This document shows, piece after piece, positions 1-7,338 of a stretch of 23,523 nt of DNA. Positions within the stretch are counted from its first letter, which is position 1. Each line of letters starts with the position of its first letter. The notes below the pieces were generated by a model. That model was not told the origin of the DNA. It saw nothing but the letters and a program-made list of their open reading frames with translations, and searched no databases. The position numbers and the translations under genes are program-made. This DNA is from an uncultured Prevotellaceae bacterium (GTDB lineage: Bacteria; Bacteroidota; Bacteroidia; Bacteroidales; Muribaculaceae), in assembly GCA_937898675.1 (NCBI GenBank), contig CALEJB010000011.1:1-23523 (forward strand). The letters are read 5' to 3'.

Positions 1-36
1 TTTACAATTTTTTAGACCACTATTTTCGATAATTTC

Positions 37-465
37 TTATCCCGAACTGGCGTAATTCATTGAGCGCACAATGCGGCAAGCCGAACAAAGGTCGTTGTCT
101 GGAATGTATGCCAGGTTGGTCTTGCCCTGGGCGATGTCGCAGTCCCGGCATCGGCTGATGGTGTAGGGATTGTAGTCCGGGAAGGTCTTGCCCTGCTTGC
201 CAGGATTAAAGCGGAAGATGCCGCGTGTGTCACGCTGCAGTGCCTCCTCGCCTCGGGCATAAGCCTCGGCAGGATCGGTTGTCGGGTACTTTGTCTTGCG
301 GACCTGTGCGACTGTGCAGCGGCAGTTCCATCCATTGGGCGGGTAATATGATTCCCAAAATGGGTCGGATGGGGGTAGCGTGACCCCATCGAGGGCGGCG
401 TGTTCCGGTCTCACCTTGTCATCGTGCTGTGTGCGGTACTTTGGCCGCCATGTCTGTGTCGATGC
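37..465 (-). pseudogene. Phage Mu gpF-like head morphogenesis protein, 3' fragment
   Basis: The reading frame encodes the C-terminal part of a MuF-type minor head protein, which in phages helps assemble the capsid at the portal. The hallmarks are RPEHAALDG, followed by DPFW and the Cys-containing block YYPPNGWNCRC. A later stretch has NPGK...FPDYNPY and two CxxC pairs (CRDC, CSAC) that could bind metal. The frame stays open upstream to 897, but that part runs antisense through the tetR promoter and gene and does not look like MuF. Recognisable similarity starts near TWRPKYRTQHDDKVRPEH. The normal N-terminal half is therefore missing, and I call it a prophage remnant. The exact 5' break is uncertain by some tens of bases. 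Neighbouring phage genes, if any, lie beyond the left edge. Confidence 0.7.
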
Positions 466-542
466 GGGATGCGCAAGGCGCCCGTGGAGCGCAGTTGACA
501 TGGCACTGGGGGAGAATGGCATAATTTTTGAAATAAAACCGA

Positions 543-570
543 GAAAACTTTGGCGGTTTCCAAAGTTTTC
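543..570. promoter_or_regulatory. Probable TetR operator, perfect 11-bp inverted repeat
   Basis: The arm GAAAACTTTGG (543-553) and its exact reverse complement CCAAAGTTTTC (560-570) are separated by six bases. The repeat lies directly upstream of a tetR-family gene. It covers the -33 element and most of the spacer of the promoter at 549-580, which is the usual place for a TetR dimer to block transcription. The symmetry is seen directly. Its role as the binding site is inference from location. Confidence 0.65.
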
Positions 571-580
571 AGTAATTTTG
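549..580 (+). promoter_or_regulatory. Bacteroidetes-type promoter of the efflux operon
   Basis: A -33 element TTTG (549-552) and a -7 element TAATTTTG (573-580, matching TAnnTTTG) are spaced by 20 bases, the consensus arrangement for the Bacteroidetes primary sigma factor. This puts the start of transcription near 587 and leaves a leader of about 33 nt before the tetR ATG at 620. The -33 element lies inside the left arm of the inverted repeat. Confidence 0.7.
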
Positions 581-619
581 CCGGCCGAATAGAATAAGGA
601 GAATCGTAAAGCAACCAAC

Positions 620-1237
620 ATGACCATAGAAAAAATCATGGATACCCGGGAGCGCATTGTTGAGGAATGTAGCCATCTGCTGATGACCACCGGCCCATCA
701 TTCACAATGGACGCCGTGGCGCGCGAGTGCGGCATCTCCAAGCGCACCCTGTACGAGACCTTCCCCGACAAACGGACGCTCATCGGCGAGTGCATGCGGC
801 GCGACCGCGAGGCCAAGAATGCCGAGGTCAAGGAAATCTTTGAGACATCGCCCAACTGCTTTGTGGCGATGTTCAAGGTGTACACGCGTGCCCTCAAGAT
901 GTTCAGCAGCGGCTCGATGGGCTACATGAAGGAAATCAAGCGCCTGTACCCCGACATGTTTGCCCACCACCTCGAGAGCGAGCGCAACATCGTCAATGGC
1001 TTGGCCGGAGTGCTGCGCCAGGCACAGCGGCAGGGACTGGTGATAGACCGCGTCAGTGCCGAGATTGCTGCGTTCCTGTTCATCAAGTCGATGAACGAAC
1101 TGCACGACCGCGAGAGCGTGGCCGCCTACGGGTTTGGCGAGGCCGAGGTGTTTGAGCAACTGTTCGTCAGTTTCTTGCGCGGCATTGCCACGGCCAAGGG
1201 CATGTCAGTGTTGAGCGAGTTGGGAGTCAGGAGTTAG
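620..1237 (+). CDS. TetR/AcrR-family transcriptional regulator
   Basis: A 205-residue protein of typical TetR length. The N-terminal helix-turn-helix spans about residues 12-58, with the family pattern FTMDAVARECGISKRTLYETF followed by DKRTLIGEC. The remaining helices form the variable ligand-binding and dimerisation part. As the first gene of an RND efflux cluster with a palindromic promoter, it is most likely an autorepressor of the pump operon, released by a pump substrate; this is inference. An internal ATG at 638 is an alternative start, but 620 leaves a plausible 33-nt leader. An AAGGAG sits about 19 bases upstream of 620, which is too far to act as a normal ribosome site. The stop codon lies inside a three-copy degenerate 7-bp repeat (1223-1243). 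Confidence 0.88.
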   Translation: MTIEKIMDTRERIVEECSHLLMTTGPSFTMDAVARECGISKRTLYETFPDKRTLIGECMRRDREAKNAEVKEIFETSPNCFVAMFKVYTRALKMFSSGSMGYMKEIKRLYPDMFAHHLESERNIVNGLAGVLRQAQRQGLVIDRVSAEIAAFLFIKSMNELHDRESVAAYGFGEAEVFEQLFVSFLRGIATAKGMSVLSELGVRS

Positions 1238-1243
1238 GAGTGC
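1223..1243 (+). repeat. Three-copy heptanucleotide repeat across the tetR stop
   Basis: GGAGTCA, GGAGTTA and GGAGTGC follow each other directly. The tetR stop codon TAG (1235-1237) is formed at a junction of the units. Gain or loss of a 7-bp unit would shift the reading frame of the last residues. Confidence 0.5.
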
Positions 1244-1288
1244 ATGGCCTATCATGTAGAAATCAACGACAAAACAAAATATATCACG

Positions 1289-2629
1289 ATGTTTAACAAA
1301 AAAATTGCTTACATTATTTTATTGATGTTATCGTGCGGTGCATTGAGTGCCCAGGGCCAGATGGCGCTGTCGCTCGACGAGTGTGTGCGCATCGCCCTCA
1401 ACGAGAACCCCACCATCAAGGTGAAGGACATGGAGATTACCCGCGTGGACTACTCCCGCAAGGAGGCCATCGGCGCGCTGCTGCCCAGCGTGAGCGCCAC
1501 GGGCCAGTACACGCGCAACCTGTCGCTGCAGACCATGTATATGGACACCGAGCAGGGCACCATGGCCATCAAGATGGGCAGTGACAACAACCATGCGGGC
1601 GGCTTCAGCGCATCGATTCCGCTGTTTGTACCCCAGTTGTGGCGCTCCATCAAGTTGAGCGAGAACCAGATACTGCAAAACGTGGAGGCGGCTCGCGCCA
1701 ACAAGCTGTCGCTGGTCAACCAGGTGGAGAAGGCCTACTATGCGCTCATGCTCGCCATCGACAGCAAGCGCGTGATAGAGGAGAACCACGCCACCGCCAA
1801 GTTGAATGCCGATATCTATCAAAAGAAATATGAACTGGGCGCCGCGTCAGAGTATGACGTGCTGCGCGCCAATGTGGCCGTGACCAACCTCGAGCCCTCG
1901 ATACTCGAGGCCGAGAATTCCATCAACGCCCTGATGCTGCAGCTGAAGGTGCTGATGGGCATGGACGTGCGCTCCGACATCGCCCCCAGCCAGCAGTTGA
2001 GCGACTTTCGCGCCACGATGTACGAGCGCGCGATGAACAACACCGTGGGCGCCGACACCGCGCTGGCCAGCAACACCAGCCTCAAGACGCTGGACCTGCA
2101 GACCGACTACCTGAAGAAGGCCCTCGATGTGCAGAAGGCGTCGTGGTATCCCACAGTGACGGGCAGCGCCAGCCTGATGTGGCACTCGATGAGCAACGGC
2201 AGCCCCCTGTCGGGATTTCGCTGGAGCCGCGCATCGAGCGTGGGCCTGAACATCGCGTTCCCCATTTTCCAGGGCGGCCAGCGCTACTATAAGCAAAAGG
2301 AGGCCGAGATTGCCGTCGATGAGATGAAGTGGCAGCGAGAGAACCTGCAGCGCAGCCTGCAGATGCAGGTGGAGACGCAGAACGACGCCATTGCCAAGAG
2401 CCTGAAGCAGATTGAGAGCAACGACGCCGGAGTGCGCCAGGCCGAGAAGGCCAACCAGATTGCCCAGGAGAGCTTCAAAATCGGCGCTACCACCTTTATC
2501 CAGATGCGCGACACCGAGGACGCCCTGATGGCCGCCCGCCTGGCCTATTATCAGGCCATCTACAACTACCTGGTGGCCGAGAGCGACCTCGAGTATGTGC
2601 TGGGCAACACAAGTTATGTGAAGGAGTAA
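1289..2629 (+). CDS. TolC-family outer membrane efflux protein
   Basis: This is the outer membrane channel of a tripartite pump. The chosen start (MFNKKIAY) gives 446 residues, normal for TolC/OprM proteins, and a clean signal peptide: basic KK, hydrophobic IAYIILLMLSCGAL, then cleavage near SA|QGQ. An upstream in-frame ATG at 1244 would add 15 polar residues and hide the signal peptide. After LSLDECVRIALNENP, typical of the first outer membrane efflux domain, come two long helical halves (about residues 25-225 and 245-440) with ANVAVTNLEPSILEAE and RDTEDALMAARLAYYQAIYNYLVAESDLEYVLG. It sits 51 bases after tetR and 64 before the adaptor gene, on the same strand, so it is probably co-transcribed. 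Confidence 0.92.
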   Translation: MFNKKIAYIILLMLSCGALSAQGQMALSLDECVRIALNENPTIKVKDMEITRVDYSRKEAIGALLPSVSATGQYTRNLSLQTMYMDTEQGTMAIKMGSDNNHAGGFSASIPLFVPQLWRSIKLSENQILQNVEAARANKLSLVNQVEKAYYALMLAIDSKRVIEENHATAKLNADIYQKKYELGAASEYDVLRANVAVTNLEPSILEAENSINALMLQLKVLMGMDVRSDIAPSQQLSDFRATMYERAMNNTVGADTALASNTSLKTLDLQTDYLKKALDVQKASWYPTVTGSASLMWHSMSNGSPLSGFRWSRASSVGLNIAFPIFQGGQRYYKQKEAEIAVDEMKWQRENLQRSLQMQVETQNDAIAKSLKQIESNDAGVRQAEKANQIAQESFKIGATTFIQMRDTEDALMAARLAYYQAIYNYLVAESDLEYVLGNTSYVKE

Positions 2630-2693
2630 CGGCCCTCGCGCCATTGCCCGATGACCGAGACAATAATAACAAAAACAAATATTTACATCATCA

Positions 2694-3713
2694 ATGAAAA
2701 CAAGACATTTTTTCCCGTTTGCCATTCTCGTCATGGCGCTGCTTGCCTCGTGCAACGGCAAAGACGACAAAAAGGCTGCCGCCAACCCCAAGGATGAACT
2801 GCCGTTGGTCGAAGTGGCCACCGTGGGCGTCGAAGCTGTGACGCAGACCAGCGAGTACACTGGCACCGTCGAGGCCTTCAAGACCAACAACATCTCGTCG
2901 AACAGCGGCAGCCGCATCAAGCAGCTGCTCGTCGATGTGGGGTCGCGCGTGTCGCGCGGCCAGCGCCTGGTTGTCCTCGACGACGTGAACATCGCCCAGC
3001 AGCAGATTGCCCTGGCCAACACCAAGCGCGAATTGGACCGCGCGCGCCAGTTGCTGAGCATTGGCGGCGGCACCCAGCAGGCTGTGGACCAGCTGCAGGC
3101 GCAGTATGACGCCGCAGCGCGCGCCATCCGCACCATGCAGGAGAACACCGTGCTCACCTCGCCCGTGAGCGGCGTGGTGGTGCAGAAGAACTACAATGCC
3201 GGCGACCTGCCCTCGGGCCTGCCCATCCTCGTCATCGAGCAGCAGCAGCCCCTCAAGGTCGTTGTCAATGTCAACGAGACCGAGTTGCCCAATGTCAAGA
3301 AGGGCATGCCCGTGAAGGTGAAGTTTGACACCTACGGCGACGAGACCTTCTCGGGCCAAGTTTATCTGATACATCCCACGGTTGACGCCACGAGCCGCAC
3401 CTTCCAGGTGGAGGTGACCATCAGCAACAGCCAGAACAGGGTGCACTCCGGCATGTTTGCCCGCGTGGCCTTTGACTACGGCACCGTGAGCAGTGTCGTC
3501 GTTCCCGACATCGCCGTGCAAAAGCAGGTGGGCTCGGCCGTGCGCTATGTGTGGGTTTACCAGGGCGGCCAGGTTGAGTTCCGCGAGGTGGAACTGGGCG
3601 ACCGTCTCGAGAACCGCTATCCCGTCAAGGGCGGCCTGGCAGCAGGAACCCAGGTGGTTGTCGCCGGCGCGGCGCGACTGACCGACGGCTGCAAGGTGAA
3701 TGTGAAAAAGTAA
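2694..3713 (+). CDS. RND efflux periplasmic adaptor (membrane fusion protein)
   Basis: A 339-residue HlyD/AcrA-type adaptor that joins the inner membrane pump to the outer membrane channel. It begins with a lipoprotein signal, with lipobox LLASC and lipidated Cys20. Next come the barrel-sandwich (lipoyl-like) half with VGSRVSRGQRLVVLDD, a short coiled hairpin (IAQQQIALANTKRELDRARQ to the QLQAQYDAAARAI region), the returning half VLTSPVSGVVVQKNYNAGD, and a beta-barrel and membrane-proximal part ending in GGLAAGTQVVVAGAARL. The residues after Cys20 (NGKDDKK) are acidic and lysine-rich, somewhat like Bacteroidetes surface-export signals. A pump adaptor should face the periplasm, so I give this little weight. 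The gene lies between tolC and the RND gene in one transcription unit. Confidence 0.92.
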   Translation: MKTRHFFPFAILVMALLASCNGKDDKKAAANPKDELPLVEVATVGVEAVTQTSEYTGTVEAFKTNNISSNSGSRIKQLLVDVGSRVSRGQRLVVLDDVNIAQQQIALANTKRELDRARQLLSIGGGTQQAVDQLQAQYDAAARAIRTMQENTVLTSPVSGVVVQKNYNAGDLPSGLPILVIEQQQPLKVVVNVNETELPNVKKGMPVKVKFDTYGDETFSGQVYLIHPTVDATSRTFQVEVTISNSQNRVHSGMFARVAFDYGTVSSVVVPDIAVQKQVGSAVRYVWVYQGGQVEFREVELGDRLENRYPVKGGLAAGTQVVVAGAARLTDGCKVNVKK

Positions 3714-3754
3714 ACACTAATCCCCCCTAATCCAAAAGAGAATAACATTCAATT

Positions 3755-6700
3755 ATGAGTCTATATTCCAGTTCAGTAAAGAAACCGGTGACCACGGCGA
3801 TTATCTTTGTGGCACTGGTTGTACTGGGCCTGTTCTCGCTCAAGAAACTGCCGGTTGACCTGTTCCCTGACATCGAGACCAACACCATCATGGTGATGAC
3901 ATCCTACTCGGGCACCAGCGCGTCGGATATTGAGCAGAACCTGACCCGCCCCCTCGAGAACACGCTGAACTCGGTGGAGCACCTCAAGCACATCACTTCT
4001 AACAGCAGGGAGAACATCTCCATCATCACCCTCGAGTTTGAGTATGGTTACGACATCAATGTGCTGACCAACGACGTGCGCGACAAGCTTGACATGGTGT
4101 CGAGCATGCTGCCCGAGGACGCCAGCACTCCCGTCATCTTCAAGTTCAGCACCGACATGATTCCCATTGTGATGCTGTCGGTGTCGGCCGACCAGAGCAT
4201 GCCGGGCTTGTACAAGATTCTTGACGAGAACGTGTCCAACCCGCTCGAGCGCATCGACGGCGTGGGCACCGTGTCGATTACCGGCGCCCCCGAGCGTGAG
4301 GTGCATGTGTACCTCGACCCCCTGAGCATGGAGGCCTATAACCTGAGCGCCGAGACGGTGGCCAGCCTCATCGGAGCCGAGAACCGCAACATCCCCGGCG
4401 GTACCTTTGACATCGGCAACGAGACCTACCCCCTGCGCGTGCAGGGCGAGTTTGCCGACCCCACCGAGATGGGCAACATCGTGGTGGGCATGTCGCCCAC
4501 GGGAGGCGTGGTGCACCTGCGCGACGTGGCCCGCATCGACGACTCGCTGCAGGAGCGCGCCCAGGAGTCGTACAACAACGGCCAAAAGGGTGCCATGATT
4601 GTCATCCAAAAGCAGTCGGGCGCCAACTCGGTGAAGATTTCCGAGGAGATATCCAAGCAGTTGCCGGTCATCCAAAAGAACCTGCCCACCGATGTGAAAC
4701 TTGACTACATCGTCGATACCAGCGACAACATCCTCAACACCATCAACTCGCTTGTCGAGACTGTGGTGCTGGCGTTGCTGATTGTGGGATTTGTCGTATT
4801 CTTCTTCCTGGGACGCTGGCGTGCCACCGTCATCGTGCTTGTCACGATTCCCGTGTCGCTCATCGCATCGTTCATCTACCTGTATGCAACGGGTAACTCG
4901 TTGAACATCATTTCGCTGTCGGCACTGTCCATTGCGATTGGCATGGTGGTCGATGATGCGATTGTGGTGCTGGAGAATGTGACCACCCATGTCGAGCGCG
5001 GCTCGGCGCCGTTGCAGGCATCGGTCCACGGCACCAACGAGGTGGCCCTCTCGGTAGTGGCATCGACGCTGACGCTGATTGCCGTGTTCTTCCCGCTCAC
5101 GCTGGTGACGGGCATGACCGGCGTGCTGTTCAAGCAGCTGGGCTGGATGGTGACCATCATGATGGTGCTGTCGCTCATCTGCGCGCTGGCGCTCACCCCC
5201 ATGCTGTGCAGCCGCCTGCTCAAGCAGGACAGCAAGGACAGTCCCGCCTTCAAGAAGTTCTATGGTCCCATCGAGCGCATGCTCGACAAACTGGACCGTG
5301 GATTCGGCAAGTTGCTCAACGCTTGCGTGACGCACCGCCGGGTTACCATCCTGGTATGCCTGGGCCTGTTCATCGGTTCGATGTTCCTGATGAAGTTTGT
5401 GGGCAGCGAGTTCTTCCCCGTGCAGGACAATGGCCGCCTGGGCGTGAGCCTGGAGTTGCCCATTGGCAGCCGCGTGGACCAGGCTAAGGATGTGTGCTCG
5501 CGCATATGCAAGGAGTGGCGTGAGAAATATCCCGAAATCATGGTGTTTAACTACACCGTGGGCCAGGCCAGCAGCGACAACACTTGGGCGTCGATGCAGA
5601 ACAATGGCAGCCACATCATCTCGATGAACATCCGCCTCACCGATGCCAACAAGCGCGACCGCAGCATCACCGAGATTGCGGGCCTTATGCGTCAGGACCT
5701 CACGCAGTACCCCGAGCTCAAGAAGGCGCTCGTCAACGTGGGTGGCTCGCGCGGCGGCGGCATGTCGGGACAGTCAACGCTCGACTATGAAATCTATGGC
5801 TACGACTTCACCAAGACCGATACCGTGGCACAGCAGCTCAAGCGCATCCTCGCCAAGATTCCGGGCGCTGCCGACATCAACATCAGCCGCAGTGACTACC
5901 AGCCCGAGTTCCATGTCGACTTTGACCGCGAGAAACTGGCGATTTACGGCCTGAACATCAGCACGGCCGCTACTGCTCTGCGCAACCGCATCAACGGCAC
6001 CACGGCGAGCTATTACCGCGAGGACGGTGAGGAGTATGACATCAAGGTGATGTACGACCCCTCACACCGCCGCTCTATTGCCGACATCGAGAATATCATG
6101 CTCTACAACGGCATGGGCACGGGCGTGCGCCTCAAGGAGGTGGGCACCGTGGTCGAGCGCTTTAACCCGCCCACCATCGAGCGCAAGGACCGTGAGCGCA
6201 TCATCACCGTGTCGACGGTTATTCAGGACCGTCCCATGAGTGAGGTGATTGCCGAGGCCCAGCCGCTCATCGACCAGTTGGATAAGCCCGGCGATGTATC
6301 CATCAGCCTGAGCGGTTCCTATGAGGACCAGCAGGACTCCTTTGGCGATCTGGCTATGCTGGGCATCCTCATCATCATGCTGGTTTACATGGTGATGGCG
6401 GCGCAGTTTGAGTCGTTCTCCTATCCCGGCATCATCATGACGTCCATCCTGTTCGCCTTCTCGGGCATCGCGCTCATCCTGTTCTTGACGAGAACAAGCC
6501 TCAATGTGATGTCGATGATTGGCGCTATCATGTTGATTGGTATTGTGGTGAAGAACGGTATTGTGCTCATCGACTACATCAACCTGAACCGTGAGCGTGG
6601 CATGAGCATTCGCCGCTCGGTCATCAGCGGCGGCGAGTCGCGTCTGCGTCCTGTGCTCATGACCTCGCTGACCACCATCCTGGGCATGGTGCCCATGGCC

Positions 6701-6919
6701 ATTGGCACCGGCGTGGGCAGTGAGTTGTGGAGGCCCATGGGCATCGCCATCATTGGCGGTCTCACCATGTCCACCTTCATGACGCTGCTGTTTGTGCCCA
6801 CCATGTACTCCATCTTTGCATTCAACGGCGTGAAGCGCCAGCGCAAGAAACTCTTCAAGGCCCGCAAGCGCAAGCAGCAAGTGGCCGAGTGGCGCAAGGC
6901 CGATAAAAATAAGGACTAA
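3755..6919 (+). CDS. RND-family efflux permease (AcrB/HAE1-like)
   Basis: A 1054-residue inner membrane pump of the hydrophobe/amphiphile RND family, full length. It exports substrates from the periplasm or inner membrane using the proton motive force. The N-terminus shows the first transmembrane helix and the KKLPVDLFPDIE entry to the porter domain. The proton-relay residues are present: the pair Asp400-Asp401 in GMVVDDAIVVLEN (TM4) and Lys933 in GIVVKNGIVLID (TM10), matching AcrB Asp407/Asp408 and Lys940. The internal duplication is clear, with two large periplasmic loops and a second block of helices from about residue 860. The C-terminal tail is strongly basic (KRQRKKLFKARKRKQQ). Only 41 bases separate it from the adaptor gene and 20 from the next gene. 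The substrate cannot be read from the sequence. Confidence 0.95.
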   Translation: MSLYSSSVKKPVTTAIIFVALVVLGLFSLKKLPVDLFPDIETNTIMVMTSYSGTSASDIEQNLTRPLENTLNSVEHLKHITSNSRENISIITLEFEYGYDINVLTNDVRDKLDMVSSMLPEDASTPVIFKFSTDMIPIVMLSVSADQSMPGLYKILDENVSNPLERIDGVGTVSITGAPEREVHVYLDPLSMEAYNLSAETVASLIGAENRNIPGGTFDIGNETYPLRVQGEFADPTEMGNIVVGMSPTGGVVHLRDVARIDDSLQERAQESYNNGQKGAMIVIQKQSGANSVKISEEISKQLPVIQKNLPTDVKLDYIVDTSDNILNTINSLVETVVLALLIVGFVVFFFLGRWRATVIVLVTIPVSLIASFIYLYATGNSLNIISLSALSIAIGMVVDDAIVVLENVTTHVERGSAPLQASVHGTNEVALSVVASTLTLIAVFFPLTLVTGMTGVLFKQLGWMVTIMMVLSLICALALTPMLCSRLLKQDSKDSPAFKKFYGPIERMLDKLDRGFGKLLNACVTHRRVTILVCLGLFIGSMFLMKFVGSEFFPVQDNGRLGVSLELPIGSRVDQAKDVCSRICKEWREKYPEIMVFNYTVGQASSDNTWASMQNNGSHIISMNIRLTDANKRDRSITEIAGLMRQDLTQYPELKKALVNVGGSRGGGMSGQSTLDYEIYGYDFTKTDTVAQQLKRILAKIPGAADINISRSDYQPEFHVDFDREKLAIYGLNISTAATALRNRINGTTASYYREDGEEYDIKVMYDPSHRRSIADIENIMLYNGMGTGVRLKEVGTVVERFNPPTIERKDRERIITVSTVIQDRPMSEVIAEAQPLIDQLDKPGDVSISLSGSYEDQQDSFGDLAMLGILIIMLVYMVMAAQFESFSYPGIIMTSILFAFSGIALILFLTRTSLNVMSMIGAIMLIGIVVKNGIVLIDYINLNRERGMSIRRSVISGGESRLRPVLMTSLTTILGMVPMAIGTGVGSELWRPMGIAIIGGLTMSTFMTLLFVPTMYSIFAFNGVKRQRKKLFKARKRKQQVAEWRKADKNKD

Positions 6920-6939
6920 AAACCAAGGACTAAAACAAT

Positions 6940-7233
6940 ATGAAAGCGATATTTATAGCCTTTGACCAGGCCTATTATGAGGACATCGTCAACATGCTGC
7001 AGCAGAGCAGTTGCCGCGGATTCACCGGCTGGACCGAGGTCCAGGGCCGCGGCACCCGCAACGGCGAGCCGCACTATGCCAGCCACGCGTGGCCCTCGGT
7101 GGCGTCGGCCATCATGACCATCGTCGAGGATGACAGGGTGGACACCGTCCTCAACCAGTTGCACGAGATGGACCTCGCCACGCCCAAGTTGGGCCTGCGC
7201 GCATTTGTGCTCCCTGTGGAGCGAACCATCTGA
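6940..7233 (+). CDS. Small PII-like protein of the efflux operon (PG0541-type)
   Basis: A 97-residue soluble protein with no signal peptide, starting 20 bases after the RND gene and followed by the operon terminator. Its pattern resembles a ferredoxin-like PII/GlnB fold: an initial strand MKAIFIAFDQ, a helix, GFTGWTEVQGRG, a variable loop with GEPHYASHAWPS, then AIMTIVEDDRVDTVLNQL and a final strand LRAFVLPVE. Small proteins of this kind accompany RND clusters in Bacteroidetes; I recall the annotation 'PG0541 family transporter-associated protein', named after Porphyromonas gingivalis. By analogy with PII proteins it could bind a small ligand and regulate the pump or sense its state. That role is inference. 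Confidence 0.72.
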   Translation: MKAIFIAFDQAYYEDIVNMLQQSSCRGFTGWTEVQGRGTRNGEPHYASHAWPSVASAIMTIVEDDRVDTVLNQLHEMDLATPKLGLRAFVLPVERTI

Positions 7234-7262
7234 TGCGGTAAAGCAATCAACCTTTTGTATGT

Positions 7263-7299
7263 GCAAGACTTGTCCTTGTGGGGCAAGTCTTGCCATTTT
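7263..7299 (+). terminator. Rho-independent terminator of the efflux operon
   Basis: The arms GCAAGACTTGTCC (7263-7275) and GGGCAAGTCTTGC (7281-7293) form a 13-bp stem with one G-U pair and a 5-base loop, followed by CATTTT. It lies 30 bases after the last gene of the operon. Its 3' arm also overlaps the -33 region of the porin promoter. Confidence 0.75.
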
Positions 7300-7320
7300 C
7301 AACAAATATGACTACCTTTG
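7289..7320 (+). promoter_or_regulatory. Porin promoter
   Basis: The -7 element TACCTTTG (7313-7320) matches TAnnTTTG exactly. A 3-of-4 -33 element CTTG (7289-7292) is 20 bases upstream, inside the 3' arm of the preceding terminator. The predicted start near 7327 leaves a leader of only about 12 nt before the ATG at 7339. Confidence 0.55.
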
Positions 7321-7338
7321 CGGTCGCAATAACTGAAC

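Noticed and set aside
1244..1288. Upstream start for the TolC-like gene
   Set aside because: It would place 15 polar residues before an evident signal peptide; the ATG at 1289 gives a normal export signal.
3773..5614. 613-codon minus-strand open frame opposite the RND gene
   Set aside because: It is an antisense shadow of a GC-rich, codon-biased gene; the product is low-complexity and His/Gln/Arg-rich, with no family pattern. The same applies to the long minus-strand frames opposite the tolC, adaptor, porin and hppA genes.
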